Positions 34,128-41,109 of a stretch of 64,000 nt of DNA are shown in pieces. Location: the NCBI RefSeq assembly GCF_024494355.1, contig NZ_JAKNQY010000007.1:184433-248432 (forward strand), in the 5' to 3' direction. The position numbers and the translations under genes are program-made. This stretch comes from Pseudomonas sp. Q11. Lineage in GTDB: Bacteria; Pseudomonadota; Gammaproteobacteria; Pseudomonadales; Pseudomonadaceae. The notes below the pieces were generated by a model. That model was not told the origin of the DNA. It made no database searches and saw nothing but the letters and a program-made list of their open reading frames with translations. How positions within the stretch are numbered: position 1 is the first letter of the stretch; each line of letters opens with the position of its first letter.

Positions 34128-35584
34128 TATTGTGGTTGCTCGTACTTTACAGTTAGCGATTCCGCATACCCATCTAAGTCATTGTCAAATATGAATGGAG
34201 AGTGGGTTATCGCTACCAATTGATGACAAGAAGGTGACTCAAGTATGTCGATTAGAAATCTTCTTTGCCATGACATGGCTAGTGATAATTCAGGCTCATC
34301 TATGAGTATAAGATATTTCTTATTTTGCTGAAGGTAGAGCTTGGCAAATATAGCAACAATCTGCTTCTCGCCGGACGATAAGTTGTTTAGTAAAAGTGTG
34401 TTATCGTTGAAGTTGTTTTTTACGGAAACTTCTAACGCGAATTTGTCAAATACGAACTGCTTTTCAGGAATGCCGTTTGAGTCTACAGCTGATGCATACC
34501 AATAACTGTTGATGACGTTAGTGAATCCTTCGATTAATTGTTCTTGTGCTTGAGTAGTCGCATAAATAGATATGATCTGATGGATGTGCGCGCGCAATCC
34601 GTCGTAAGCAGTTTCATTAATCTGTCCGGAGTAAATCAAATCATAAATTTTTGCCTCTGTTTCTCTACCTGCATGTCCAAGCCTAGCTAAAACCAAGTTA
34701 AGCTTTGAGCTGAACTCATCAGTAATGTCGAAGATATACTCGGGGCTTCTAGATGCAGGGGAGAGTAGTGTTTCTAAAGATTGAGCGCTTATTCTTGAGT
34801 AGGAGTTTAGCGTTACAGATTTTATTCTTTCTTTAAAGGCTTCAAGTCGGGATTCTACGTCTGCCATTCCGAACCATATCAATTGGTCGTTATCATCCTC
34901 ATCATCTGTTTCGTAACCGAATTCAGTCCTTCTATTCTTTTTGCTTTGGGCAAATTCTGACATTTCTGTTTCGATTCGCCGAAAGGTTGGAAGATACAAT
35001 ATTTGCAGTTCCCCGAGCGCCTTTGTGATTTTCTGAACTAGAACGCGGCACACGTTGTTTGGGTAGTATTGATCTATAGCCTCTAAGTATAGATTGGAAA
35101 GCTCTTCTCTATTGAGTGGGCAGTTGAAATAAATAGTTCGGAACTCATTAGAAAACGAAAAAGATTCAATTCCGTTCGTTTGAATGAATGCAATATTTCT
35201 TCTCAGCTTTCGATCTGAGACACCGTATTTTTTTAACGCCAAAATCGCTTCGGAGGGTTTTGCCGTGTAGTTTTTTGGGAGAATATCTTTTCTGTTAAAG
35301 ATTAGCTCTTTTGAGTCTCTTAGTTTTAATCTAAGATATATGAAGTCGATGGTTGCGAGTTTGGAAATGTCCAGGGTTAAAACTGCATGTAGTGCACTCA
35401 GAAGAGTGGTTTTGCCTGTTCCGTTTTCGGCAGCAACTATTTTTATGCAGGATCTATTATCGAGTCTGAGCGTCTTGTATCCATTTACACCATAGAGCTC
35501 GAACCATTCAATGAACGGAGGTGTTTTTGATATTTCTGATATTTTTGGCAAGTTGCTCTCCTTTGCGTTATTTAGAAAGCTCAT
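34127..35584 (-). CDS. ariA: PARIS AriA-like ATPase (AAA15/ABC-type)
   Basis: 485 aa SMC/OLD-like ABC ATPase. Walker A ENGTGKTT is at 53-60 and the ABC signature LSSGEKQ near 402. Walker B LILIDEPELSLA is near 425 and the H-loop ITHSPFIF near 459. The middle is an AT-rich helical insertion with an acidic stretch (YETDDEDDNDQ). Directly followed by a DUF4435 gene, this is the two-gene layout of PARIS, first described in P2-like prophages of enterobacteria. The cargo location at the right end of a P2-like phage fits. A 16-bp palindrome lies 4 bp upstream of the ATG. Confidence 0.82.
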   Translation of the reverse strand: MSFLNNAKESNLPKISEISKTPPFIEWFELYGVNGYKTLRLDNRSCIKIVAAENGTGKTTLLSALHAVLTLDISKLATIDFIYLRLKLRDSKELIFNRKDILPKNYTAKPSEAILALKKYGVSDRKLRRNIAFIQTNGIESFSFSNEFRTIYFNCPLNREELSNLYLEAIDQYYPNNVCRVLVQKITKALGELQILYLPTFRRIETEMSEFAQSKKNRRTEFGYETDDEDDNDQLIWFGMADVESRLEAFKERIKSVTLNSYSRISAQSLETLLSPASRSPEYIFDITDEFSSKLNLVLARLGHAGRETEAKIYDLIYSGQINETAYDGLRAHIHQIISIYATTQAQEQLIEGFTNVINSYWYASAVDSNGIPEKQFVFDKFALEVSVKNNFNDNTLLLNNLSSGEKQIVAIFAKLYLQQNKKYLILIDEPELSLAMSWQRRFLIDILESPSCHQLVAITHSPFIFDNDLDGYAESLTVKYEQPQ

Positions 35585-35588
35585 TAGA

Positions 35589-35604
35589 TCGCATTTTAAT
35601 GCGA
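35589..35604. promoter_or_regulatory. Perfect palindrome in the PARIS leader
   Basis: TCGCATTTTAATGCGA lies 5-20 nt upstream of the ariA ATG, where the ribosome site should be. No purine-rich Shine-Dalgarno is visible outside it. It could be a repressor operator or an RNA hairpin that limits AriA/AriB translation. Confidence 0.5.
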
Positions 35605-36146
35605 CTTACCCGAGCTAAACTACACTAGTAAGTTGATGGTGCTTATGCTGCTGTTTTCGGATTTATTTGCGACTCAATACGTTTACTTCATACAGCACAT
35701 CATAGCAGTTCGCCAGCTAGGTGTTCTATGGGATGTGGAAGGGTTTCGATGGTAAAAATTGGTATGTATTGTCAATTTTAGATTTTAAGCTACTGAAAAA
35801 TAAAGATTATATTTCTGTCCATCCAGTCAATCAGTGCCAGCAATCGATCGAAAGAGGAACGGGGCGGGCAGATCAATCGTCGGGCACAGCTCGGATGTGG
35901 TGAGGTGTCGGAGAATCACCGCATTTCCTGTGCCTAGCGCGTCGACGCCATTGCGGGTAAACAGCAACTAACGCTCGGAGCGCTGTCATTGAGCCGTGCA
36001 GTCTGAAAGAGAACAGGTGAATTCGGCATTGCCGATAGCCGAGGACCGTCACTGCGCAAATGCAAAGAAGGCAGAGCGGACACCAACGTTAGCTCTGCTG
36101 TCCAGTCGACCAACTGCCGCCATTGACGTTGAAAAAGCGGATCAAG
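35605..36146. other. Intergenic region, no supported gene
   Basis: The first ~250 bp are AT-rich and must carry the PARIS promoter. The rest is higher in GC and contains only short frames (a 60-aa one at 35721-35903, a 64-aa one at 35996-36190) without family resemblance. I see no other structure. Confidence 0.4.
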
Positions 36147-36362
36147 CTAGTCCTTTTCTAGACCTCTTAATCGTGCCAGCCCCTGGTTAATAAACCCCGC
36201 GTTCTCCCCAATTCGCTCAAGTGCCACGCGGGCGTTCTCTCCCACGGCCTCGTATCCCTGCTGCTCAACTAACAGCACCAACTCCATCAAAGCGGCTTCA
36301 AGCCCCAACTGGTTTTCGTAGATTTTTTCGAGGACGACGGTGAGGGAATATTGGCTAGCCAT
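36147..36362 (-). CDS. Small hypothetical helical protein
   Basis: 71 aa from ATG 36362 (MASQYSLTVVLEKIYENQLGLEAALMELVLLVEQQGY...LERIGENAGFINQGLARLRG). It is entirely helical with heptad-like spacing, and codon use is typical of Pseudomonas, unlike the AT-rich PARIS genes. Similar short proteins occur in Pseudomonas genomic islands as far as I recall. Function unknown. Confidence 0.6.
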   Translation of the reverse strand: MASQYSLTVVLEKIYENQLGLEAALMELVLLVEQQGYEAVGENARVALERIGENAGFINQGLARLRGLEKD

Positions 36363-36404
36363 GCATTCGACTCCGTTTGGAAAGCAGCAAGCATAGCAGG
36401 GCAC

Positions 36405-36488
36405 TTGGGGGGCTGATTTCAGTTCAAGGCTGGGAAAAAGGTAATTTTGGTAAGGAGATGCGAAAAAATGGCTGCAGCCCTTATAGGA
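36405..36488 (+). repeat. Right copy of diverged direct repeat flanking the PARIS cargo
   Basis: Counterpart of 32828-32942: TTGGGGGGCT, AGTTCAAGGCT, the exact GTAATTTTGGTAAG (36441-36454), AATGGCT and CCCTTATAGGAC in the same order. With the left copy it brackets the tRNA-like fragment, ariBA and the small hypothetical gene. Confidence 0.6.
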
Positions 36489-36713
36489 CGTGGCTTCAAC
36501 GTATTACCTTTGAAGGTAATATTAGGTAAGGGTAGAGGTAATATTTTACTAAGTGTTTGATTTTAAAGGTTTTTATTTGTGCGTGAACTTACTACGACTA
36601 AGGGTAATTTTCTAACTCCTCTATTACCCTTTTATTACCTTTGAGTAATTCGTATAACCTATTGATTCTATTGAGTTTTATCGCCGATAGAAAAGGAAAT
36701 TACCAATATTACC
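36440..36713. repeat. Cluster of ATTACC/GGTAAT hexamers (iteron-like)
   Basis: Nine copies fall in 274 bp. GGTAAT starts at 36440, 36515, 36537 and 36603; ATTACC starts at 36503, 36623, 36634, 36699 and 36708. One pair forms the palindrome ATTACCTTTGAAGGTAAT (36503-36520). The segment is AT-rich and gene-free, next to attR. Candidate roles are a replication origin with iterons or a DNA-bending protein array for excision. Confidence 0.55.
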
Positions 36714-36913
36714 TTTTTCCCAGGGGTCAACCTGAAAACGGGGCGAAGCGAAGACGGGAGGTTTGCTGGCCTTTCATGCACGCGGTTTTAGCTCTCACAA
36801 AGGCTCGCCTTTGCCGACGATAGACGGTGCCAGGATTGGAGCCGAGCACCGCTGCTTAAAAATTGCTAACGCAGTCGGCAGAAAGGATGGGAGGAGGAGG
36901 GAGGAAAACAGAA

Positions 36914-36932
36914 CTGGTACGCAACTGGTACA
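36914..36932. promoter_or_regulatory. Candidate integrase arm sites near attR
   Basis: Two direct copies of ACTGGTAC start at 36913 and 36924 (CTGGTACG and CTGGTACA), 11 bp apart. They match the GGTACA elements between attL and int, and end about 50 bp before attR, consistent with the other arm of attP. Confidence 0.5.
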
Positions 36933-36959
36933 CGGGCTGGCGGCGAGGTGTTAGTCCCT

Positions 36960-37049
36960 TTATTTGCGGGAGGTAAAAGAAGTGTCAGTCCGATCCATCA
37001 TCGGGGCGACAGAGAAGCGGTGGGAGAGCGGGGCAGTTTGTAGGGGCAT
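36960..37049 (-). pseudogene. dusA: Displaced original 5' end of dusA
   Basis: From ATG 37049 the minus strand reads MPLQTAPLSHRFSVAPMMD then RTDTSFTSRK and a stop. The first 19 residues are a normal Pseudomonas DusA N-terminus, including the FSVAPMMD flavin-site motif. The frame then leaves dusA where the phage DNA begins. This is the piece cut off from 1854-2864 by integration. Confidence 0.88.
36984..37016. other. attR of the dusA-integrated prophage
   Basis: Partner of attL at 2775-2807: 27/33 identity with the same 9-bp core ATCCATCAT (36993-37001), in the same orientation. It defines a prophage of about 34.2 kb. Confidence 0.85.
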
Positions 37050-37094
37050 TGGGAATCTGATTCATCGGGGCGAATGGACGCAGTTTATCAGGGA
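37025..37094 (+). repeat. Direct repeat A (dusA leader copy)
   Basis: Bases 37025-37060 are identical over 36 nt to 37886-37921 and homology continues for ~34 bp (CAGTTTATCAGGGA shared). It includes the dusA start codon and upstream region. With repeat B it brackets the brnTA module. Confidence 0.8.
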
Positions 37095-37226
37095 TGCTTG
37101 TCGGGTACTTGGCGGGCTCTCACGCCTAGCCACTCAATCTTTGATGCCAACCAGGCAGGGCGCGTGCTCGGTCAGCGTTTCAACGCGCACCTTGTGTTGA
37201 CGATTTAATGTGGCTACGATAATTGC

Positions 37227-37502
37227 ATGCAGATTACTTATGACCCAGCCAAAGACGCTCGCAACGTCGAAGAACGTGGACTTCCGTTTGCCCTCGTGCG
37301 GGACTTTGAATGGTCTACAGCATTGATCCTGGAAGATGATCGATTCGACTACAGCGAGTGTCGTTATCGGGCGATGGGGTACGTAGGGAATCGGCTGCAC
37401 GTCGTAGTGTTTACCCCACGGGGTGACGCGGTCCACGTCATCAGCTTTCGTAAAGCCAACAAACGGGAGGTCAAAAATTATGACCAAGAAACCCAGTCCT
37501 GA
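37227..37502 (+). CDS. brnT: BrnT-family toxin
   Basis: 91 aa. The BrnT pattern is clear: MQITYDPAKDARNVEERGLPFAL, a central DDRFDYSECRYRAMGYVGNRLHVVVFTPRG, and HVISFRKANKREVKNY. BrnT is a RelE-fold ribonuclease that halts translation. The antitoxin gene overlaps its 3' end by 23 bp, the standard brnT-brnA order. Confidence 0.93.
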   Translation: MQITYDPAKDARNVEERGLPFALVRDFEWSTALILEDDRFDYSECRYRAMGYVGNRLHVVVFTPRGDAVHVISFRKANKREVKNYDQETQS

Positions 37503-37788
37503 GAGGGTCGATACGGCAAACCCCGAATGGTCGACCGAAGACTTTGCCAAGGCTAAACCAGCCAGCGAGGTGCTTGGTGGGTTGTTTGGCAAAGCTCAGG
37601 CAAAGGAAATGCTCAAGCCAAAGCGTGGTCGACCCAAGTCGGTAGCGACTAAAGAGCACGTCAATGTTCGTTTCGATGCTGACGTGCTGGAGAGATTCAG
37701 AGCTTCTGGCCCGGGCTGGCAAACACGGATGAACGCCGCCTTGGCCGATTGGCTCAAAACGCATACACCAGAAGAACTGAAGGCTTAG
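37480..37788 (+). CDS. brnA: BrnA-family antitoxin
   Basis: 102 aa from ATG 37480 with a strong GGGAGG ribosome site. The N-terminal part wraps the toxin; the C-terminal ribbon-helix-helix DNA-binding part reads HVNVRFDADVLERFRASGPGWQTRMNAALADWLK. BrnA neutralises BrnT and represses the operon. A terminator follows at 37816. Confidence 0.92.
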   Translation: MTKKPSPERVDTANPEWSTEDFAKAKPASEVLGGLFGKAQAKEMLKPKRGRPKSVATKEHVNVRFDADVLERFRASGPGWQTRMNAALADWLKTHTPEELKA

Positions 37789-37815
37789 TCGCTAAATATT
37801 GTTCGTAAAAAAATT

Positions 37816-37838
37816 AGCCGCCGATGAGGCGGCTTTTT
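37816..37838 (+). terminator. Rho-independent terminator of brnTA
   Basis: The stem AGCCGCC (37816-37822) pairs with GGCGGCT (37828-37834), with a GATGA loop, followed by TTTT. An A-run precedes the stem. Confidence 0.85.
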
Positions 37839-37885
37839 GCTGCGTGCTGATTAGCTTTTTCTCGGTAACGGTATAGTAAATCCGT

Positions 37886-37955
37886 AGAGCGGGGCAGTTT
37901 GTAGGGGCATTGGGAATCTGAATCAGCGAGGCGGATGGCACAGTTTATCAGGGAA
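37886..37955 (+). repeat. Direct repeat B (dusA leader copy)
   Basis: Second copy of 37025-37094. On the minus strand it again starts MPLQTAPL, but then diverges (YGFTIPLPRKS, stop) instead of continuing into dusA. It probably marks the outer end of an older insertion in dusA. Confidence 0.8.
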
Positions 37956-37992
37956 GGGCAGGGCGTGTTGGGAGAGCAATATTGCGCCGACT

Positions 37993-38277
37993 TCACCAGT
38001 TGGAGCGGGGGCGTTGTCGAGTGTGAAATACGCCGAGGATTTGGAGGCGATCACCGTGTACGCGATACGGAATCAGATAAGACCAGTTTGGTACTGCCCA
38101 TTCCCGCGTCTGTTTGACTCGTCCTTCTCGACCCATTGCGGGAAATTGAGCCAATTTGTCTGCGCTGGCGAAGATCGCTTCGGAGAAGTCGTCAGCAGCC
38201 TTGGGGTTTTCAAGTGCAATATAGTTGGCTTCGTCCTCCAGGTTTTTGAGTGCTTTTTCCAGCCACTCAACCTGCAT
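37993..38277 (-). CDS. RelE/ParE-family toxin
   Basis: 94 aa from ATG 38277: MQVEWLEKALKNLEDEANYIALENPKAADDF, FPAMGREGRVKQTREWAVPNWSYLIPYRV, ILGVFHTRQRP. These match type II RelE/ParE toxins. The start overlaps the antitoxin 3' end by 11 bp. RelE members cleave mRNA and ParE members poison gyrase; the subfamily cannot be settled from sequence here, though the PYRV...VFHTRQ ending is ParE-like. Confidence 0.88.
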   Translation of the reverse strand: MQVEWLEKALKNLEDEANYIALENPKAADDFSEAIFASADKLAQFPAMGREGRVKQTREWAVPNWSYLIPYRVHGDRLQILGVFHTRQRPRSNW

Positions 38278-38509
38278 TCTGACTCCAGCGCCGACCACGC
38301 ATCGCTGCCACTTGCTCATCGGTAGCAAATTTGCCTTGGTCAGCTTCCTTTACGGCAAGTTCGATCTGTGTGGTCAGCGCTTTTTCGTGTTCGATGAAGT
38401 CGCGAAGAACGTCCATCGCCAGGTAGCTCGCACTTTGGCCGTTGGTCTTGGCCAGATCGGCGAGGGAATTCGATAGGTCTTCGGGCAGATTCAGGGATAT
38501 GCCGGACAT
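38267..38509 (-). CDS. Ribbon-helix-helix antitoxin partner of RelE/ParE toxin
   Basis: 80 aa: MSGISLNLPEDLSNSLADLAKTNGQSASYLAMDVLRDFIEHEK is a ribbon-helix-helix DNA-binding domain, and the acidic/basic C-terminus contacts the toxin. It is directly upstream of and overlapping the toxin gene, the typical parD-parE order, and probably autoregulates the pair. Confidence 0.88.
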   Translation of the reverse strand: MSGISLNLPEDLSNSLADLAKTNGQSASYLAMDVLRDFIEHEKALTTQIELAVKEADQGKFATDEQVAAMRGRRWSQNAG

Positions 38510-38541
38510 GGCAGCCTCGATGGTCGACGTTTTCGGGCATC

Positions 38542-39075
38542 TTACACCGTTGACCGAGCGCTTGAATCAGCAGGCCGTCGCAAGGTGTGTCTCGACGTGA
38601 ATTGTTCCCCTCCTGCGCAGATCTGAAAAGCCTCACAGACGCCGCCGTCGAAGGGTACATTTTCTGCGGGTGAATCTGGTTTGGGTTGGGCCTGTGCAGT
38701 GACTACAAGTTGCTCGGCTCTTACTCTTATTACCTTCTCGAACCAGTTTGCCGCCGCGATGGTCGTGAAGACCTTGCTGGCTTCCTTCTCCATGTATTCT
38801 GGTTGGCAAAAGCGGGTGGCTTGTTTGGACATGCCGACGGTACGCAGCTCTCCGGCCCATTCGAACAGGTCTGAAAAGAGGATTCGATGAATGTTTTGAA
38901 GGTAGGCCAGGCTGTAGGGAGGAGGGCTGAATTCGACGTTGTCCGCTGCGATGGCCGAGAGTTGTTGTTCGGCTCCGCTTAGGGTCGGTTCGTCACGGAT
39001 ATCGAGTTTATTGCGAAGGACTGTGGAGCCGGGATAGCAATAAGCGTCCTCGCCGACTCCATATTTGTCAGCCAT
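38542..39075 (-). pseudogene. fic: Fic-family AMP transferase, 3'-truncated
   Basis: Residues 1-112 match small Fic proteins (MADKYGVGEDAYCYPGSTVLRNKL, FSPPPYSLAYLQNIHRILFSDLFEWAGELRTV, ATRFCQPEYMEKEA, IAAANWFE). The catalytic HPFREGNGR segment expected ~25 residues later is absent. The frame continues with unrelated sequence (VVTAQAQPKPDSPAEN...). The gene was probably cut by the event that placed the RelE/ParE module next to it. It cannot be an active adenylyltransferase. The start overlaps the yhfG stop (TGATGG). Confidence 0.88.
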
Positions 39076-39245
39076 CAGGTTCTGGTCTGGGTAAAGGCCT
39101 TCAAGACCTCTTCACGCGTTGGCATTTTGCGTTCGCCGTCCGCGAAGGTCACTTTGAAACCTTCCAGACGGAGGCTGGCCGCGTAGTTGGATCTACGCGT
39201 TCTCGCGGCATAGGCCTTTTTGGTTTCAAGGCTGACATTGCCCAT
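39075..39245 (-). CDS. yhfG: YhfG-family Fic antitoxin-like protein
   Basis: 56 aa, MGNVSLETKKAYAARTRRSN at the N-terminus, then YAASLRLEGFKVTF and KMPTREEVLKAFTQ. This is the YhfG family that pairs with Fic in E. coli (yhfG-fic). The stop codon TGA 39075-39077 overlaps the Fic ATG. The antitoxin-like partner is intact although its toxin gene is broken. Confidence 0.85.
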   Translation of the reverse strand: MGNVSLETKKAYAARTRRSNYAASLRLEGFKVTFADGERKMPTREEVLKAFTQTRT

Positions 39246-39500
39246 GGGCTGGACCTCAAATCGCGTTGGTGGGCGGATTATAGCCCATCCCGCAGACGTG
39301 GCCTATGTTGCGGCTCGGGCGAAAGGAGTGAGCGCTCATTCGTTTCGAGATTTGTCCTTGCAGCTCATAGCTGCGCTGCTGAATCCATCGCCGGACACCC
39401 CCATCGGAAATTTCCCTCAAGACGCGTCGCTCCCCGCTGACTATCCACCCAATTACCCCGTGCGCTAAGTTCTCTCCGTCGCTGAAAATTCAGCGGCTGG

Positions 39501-39669
39501 GTGTGGAAGCCCTTACTCAGACGCGTAACGTCGCAAAATTTTAAGTAGGCACTTTTCTTATGCCTGCTGTTAAATTACGGCGGCTGTACGCGGGGCGTCC
39601 TAGGGCGCGCCGGGTTCCTGAGTACCGGTCTTCCACACCCGCGTACAGCTGCCACCCATCATGTGGAAG
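39501..39669 (+). ncRNA. Structured leader RNA candidate upstream of small Pseudomonas genes
   Basis: A 16-bp stem with one mismatch joins 39579-39594 (GGCGGCTGTACGCGGG) and 39638-39653 (CCCGCGTACAGCTGCC). In addition, TGTGGAAG at 39502-39509 and again at 39662-39669 can each pair with CTTCCACA at 39630-39637, so alternative folds are possible. The motif TTACTCAG also occurs twice. The element ends ~40 nt before the ATG at 39710, consistent with a regulatory 5' UTR. Confidence 0.55.
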
Positions 39670-39709
39670 TGATGCCGGCAGATCTTTCTCTTACTCAGGA
39701 AGTTAGCCA

Positions 39710-39880
39710 ATGAAAAAGCTCACCCCCAACCCTCCGAAAACCACAGCCAATCCAAGGTGGCTTTCGTCTAGCGTCCCCCAAGAATATCTCCTGCCATATA
39801 TCCGAATCTCGATCCCGGATTCGCTCCCTTTGCCAGCGGCACCCCAATCAGCCACTGACCTCCCATCCCCGCAGGAGTAA
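39710..39880 (+). CDS. Small Pseudomonas protein (DUF6124-like N-terminus)
   Basis: 56 aa beginning MKKLTPNPPKTTANP, the typical opening of a family of short Pseudomonas proteins, followed by a proline-rich tail (SIPDSLPLPAAPQSATDLP). A ribosome site (CAGGAAG) precedes the ATG. It lies 6 bp before the next gene, forming a two-gene unit behind the structured leader. Function unknown. Confidence 0.55.
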   Translation: MKKLTPNPPKTTANPRWLSSSVPQEYLLPYIRISIPDSLPLPAAPQSATDLPSPQE

Positions 39881-39886
39881 CCCCTC

Positions 39887-40180
39887 ATGTCCCGCTACAT
39901 GCCCATCACCGGTATCGAAAACAATTTCCACGCGCTCCTGATCGACACGCAAGCGCCGCTGGACGTGCTGCACGACACCGCCGCCTACCGCATCGCCGCC
40001 GTCACCCAGTTACTGGAGAACCTCGCCATGCGCGCCGACATCAGCACAGACGCGGTGGTACTCCATGATTTCGCCCAGGTGCTAGCAATCCCCCTGCGCG
40101 ATGGATGTGACTTGCTGGATGTGATCGGCCGGCGATTGCAGGCGCAGGTGCTGGCGTCGCAATCGGAATCGGCGACGTAA
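39887..40180 (+). CDS. Small Pseudomonas protein (DUF3077/DUF6124-like)
   Basis: 97 aa. LLIDTQAPLDVLHDTAAYRIAAVTQLLENLAMRADIS and a helical C-terminus (PLRDGCDLLDVIGRRLQAQVL) resemble the DUF3077/6124 helical proteins often found in tandem in this genus. CGCAGGAG ribosome site lies within the end of the previous gene. Function unknown. Confidence 0.65.
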   Translation: MSRYMPITGIENNFHALLIDTQAPLDVLHDTAAYRIAAVTQLLENLAMRADISTDAVVLHDFAQVLAIPLRDGCDLLDVIGRRLQAQVLASQSESAT

Positions 40181-40232
40181 CAAGGTTCCCCTTTGACGTG
40201 ATGCCGTTCATCCAAGGGGGTCAGTGACTCCG

Positions 40233-40259
40233 TGGCGAGGGAGCACGCTTCCTCGCCAC
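40233..40259. repeat. REP-like hairpin (TGGCGAGG type)
   Basis: TGGCGAGG (40233-40240) is inverted at 40252-40259 (CCTCGCCA). The same family occurs at 42065-42087 and 54749-54775. It lies between two genes in the same direction and may stabilise or end the upstream mRNA. Confidence 0.75.
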
Positions 40260-40418
40260 AATGTGTCCTACAAATCTTAAGTAAGCAGCACCGCTATCCC
40301 ACCGACGGATGCTTATTGGTGTGAAATCCAAACAAGTCCTGTGCCGTTCGAGCTGTGTTTCGGCAGGCGTTATCCCCCTAGCATTCCTTCACTCAATCAC
40401 CCAAGAAGGAATCCCACC

Positions 40419-41105
40419 ATGCAACGTTTCGCCCGTCGTTTCCTCGCCGCTTGTGCATTCTCAGGCGTTGTCGCCAGCACTGGCGCGCTGGCTGACACCC
40501 AACCCACCATTCGAGCCATGTCCGGCGCGACACCGGTCAGCCAACTGCCTGCCGGTAAAACCGCGTTACTGGTGATCGATTTCCAGAACGAATACTTCAC
40601 CGGTAGGATGCCGATCCCCGATGGCGCCTCGGCGCTGGCCAATACCCGTGAGCTGATAAGGTTCGCCGATGAACATAAAATGCCGGTCTATCACGTCCAG
40701 CACGTCGCGCCTGCAGGTTCGGCGGTGTTCGCGATGGATGGCGAAACCGTGAAATTCCACCCAGACATGCAGCCAAGGGCTCAGGACGTGGTATTGCAGA
40801 AAACCACCGTCAGCGTTTTTGGCAGCAGCGACCTGGACAAACGCTTGAAAAAGGCCGGCATCGAACACCTGATCATTTCAGGCCTCATGACCCATGCCTG
40901 TGTCGCGGGTGCTGCCCGTGATGCGGCGCCGCTTGGCTACAATGTGTTGGTCGCCTCCGATGCATCGGCCACCCGCGCGATCACCCGGGTCAGTGGCGAG
41001 ACGATCGACAAGGACGCCTTGCACAAGGCCGCACTGGCCGAGGTCGAGGATACTTTCGGTGATGTCATGACCACCGCCCAAATCATCAAGCTGCCGGTGC
41101 GCTAA
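40419..41105 (+). CDS. Isochorismatase-family cysteine hydrolase, exported
   Basis: 228 aa with a Sec signal peptide (MQRFARRFLAACAFSGVVAS...ALA) ahead of an isochorismatase-like domain. Catalytic residues are visible: Asp in LLVIDFQNEYFTG, Lys in QKTTVSVF, and Cys in SGLMTHACVAGAARDAA. Members hydrolyse amides, nicotinamide or isochorismate; the substrate cannot be told from sequence. The periplasmic location is unusual for the family. A good AAGAAGGA ribosome site selects ATG 40419. The LysR regulator gene follows after 4 bp. Confidence 0.88.
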   Translation: MQRFARRFLAACAFSGVVASTGALADTQPTIRAMSGATPVSQLPAGKTALLVIDFQNEYFTGRMPIPDGASALANTRELIRFADEHKMPVYHVQHVAPAGSAVFAMDGETVKFHPDMQPRAQDVVLQKTTVSVFGSSDLDKRLKKAGIEHLIISGLMTHACVAGAARDAAPLGYNVLVASDASATRAITRVSGETIDKDALHKAALAEVEDTFGDVMTTAQIIKLPVR

Positions 41106-41109
41106 AAAT

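Noticed and set aside
35721..35903. 60-aa frame upstream of PARIS on the opposite strand
   Set aside because: Too short, AT-rich, no ribosome site or motif, composition changes midway.
36490..36720. CRISPR array in the ATTACC repeat region
   Set aside because: Units are only 6 bp, irregularly spaced and in both orientations; no 28-37 bp repeat with regular spacers and no cas genes.
39220..39468. 82-aa frame opposite yhfG
   Set aside because: Overlaps the recognisable yhfG gene antisense and has no family resemblance.
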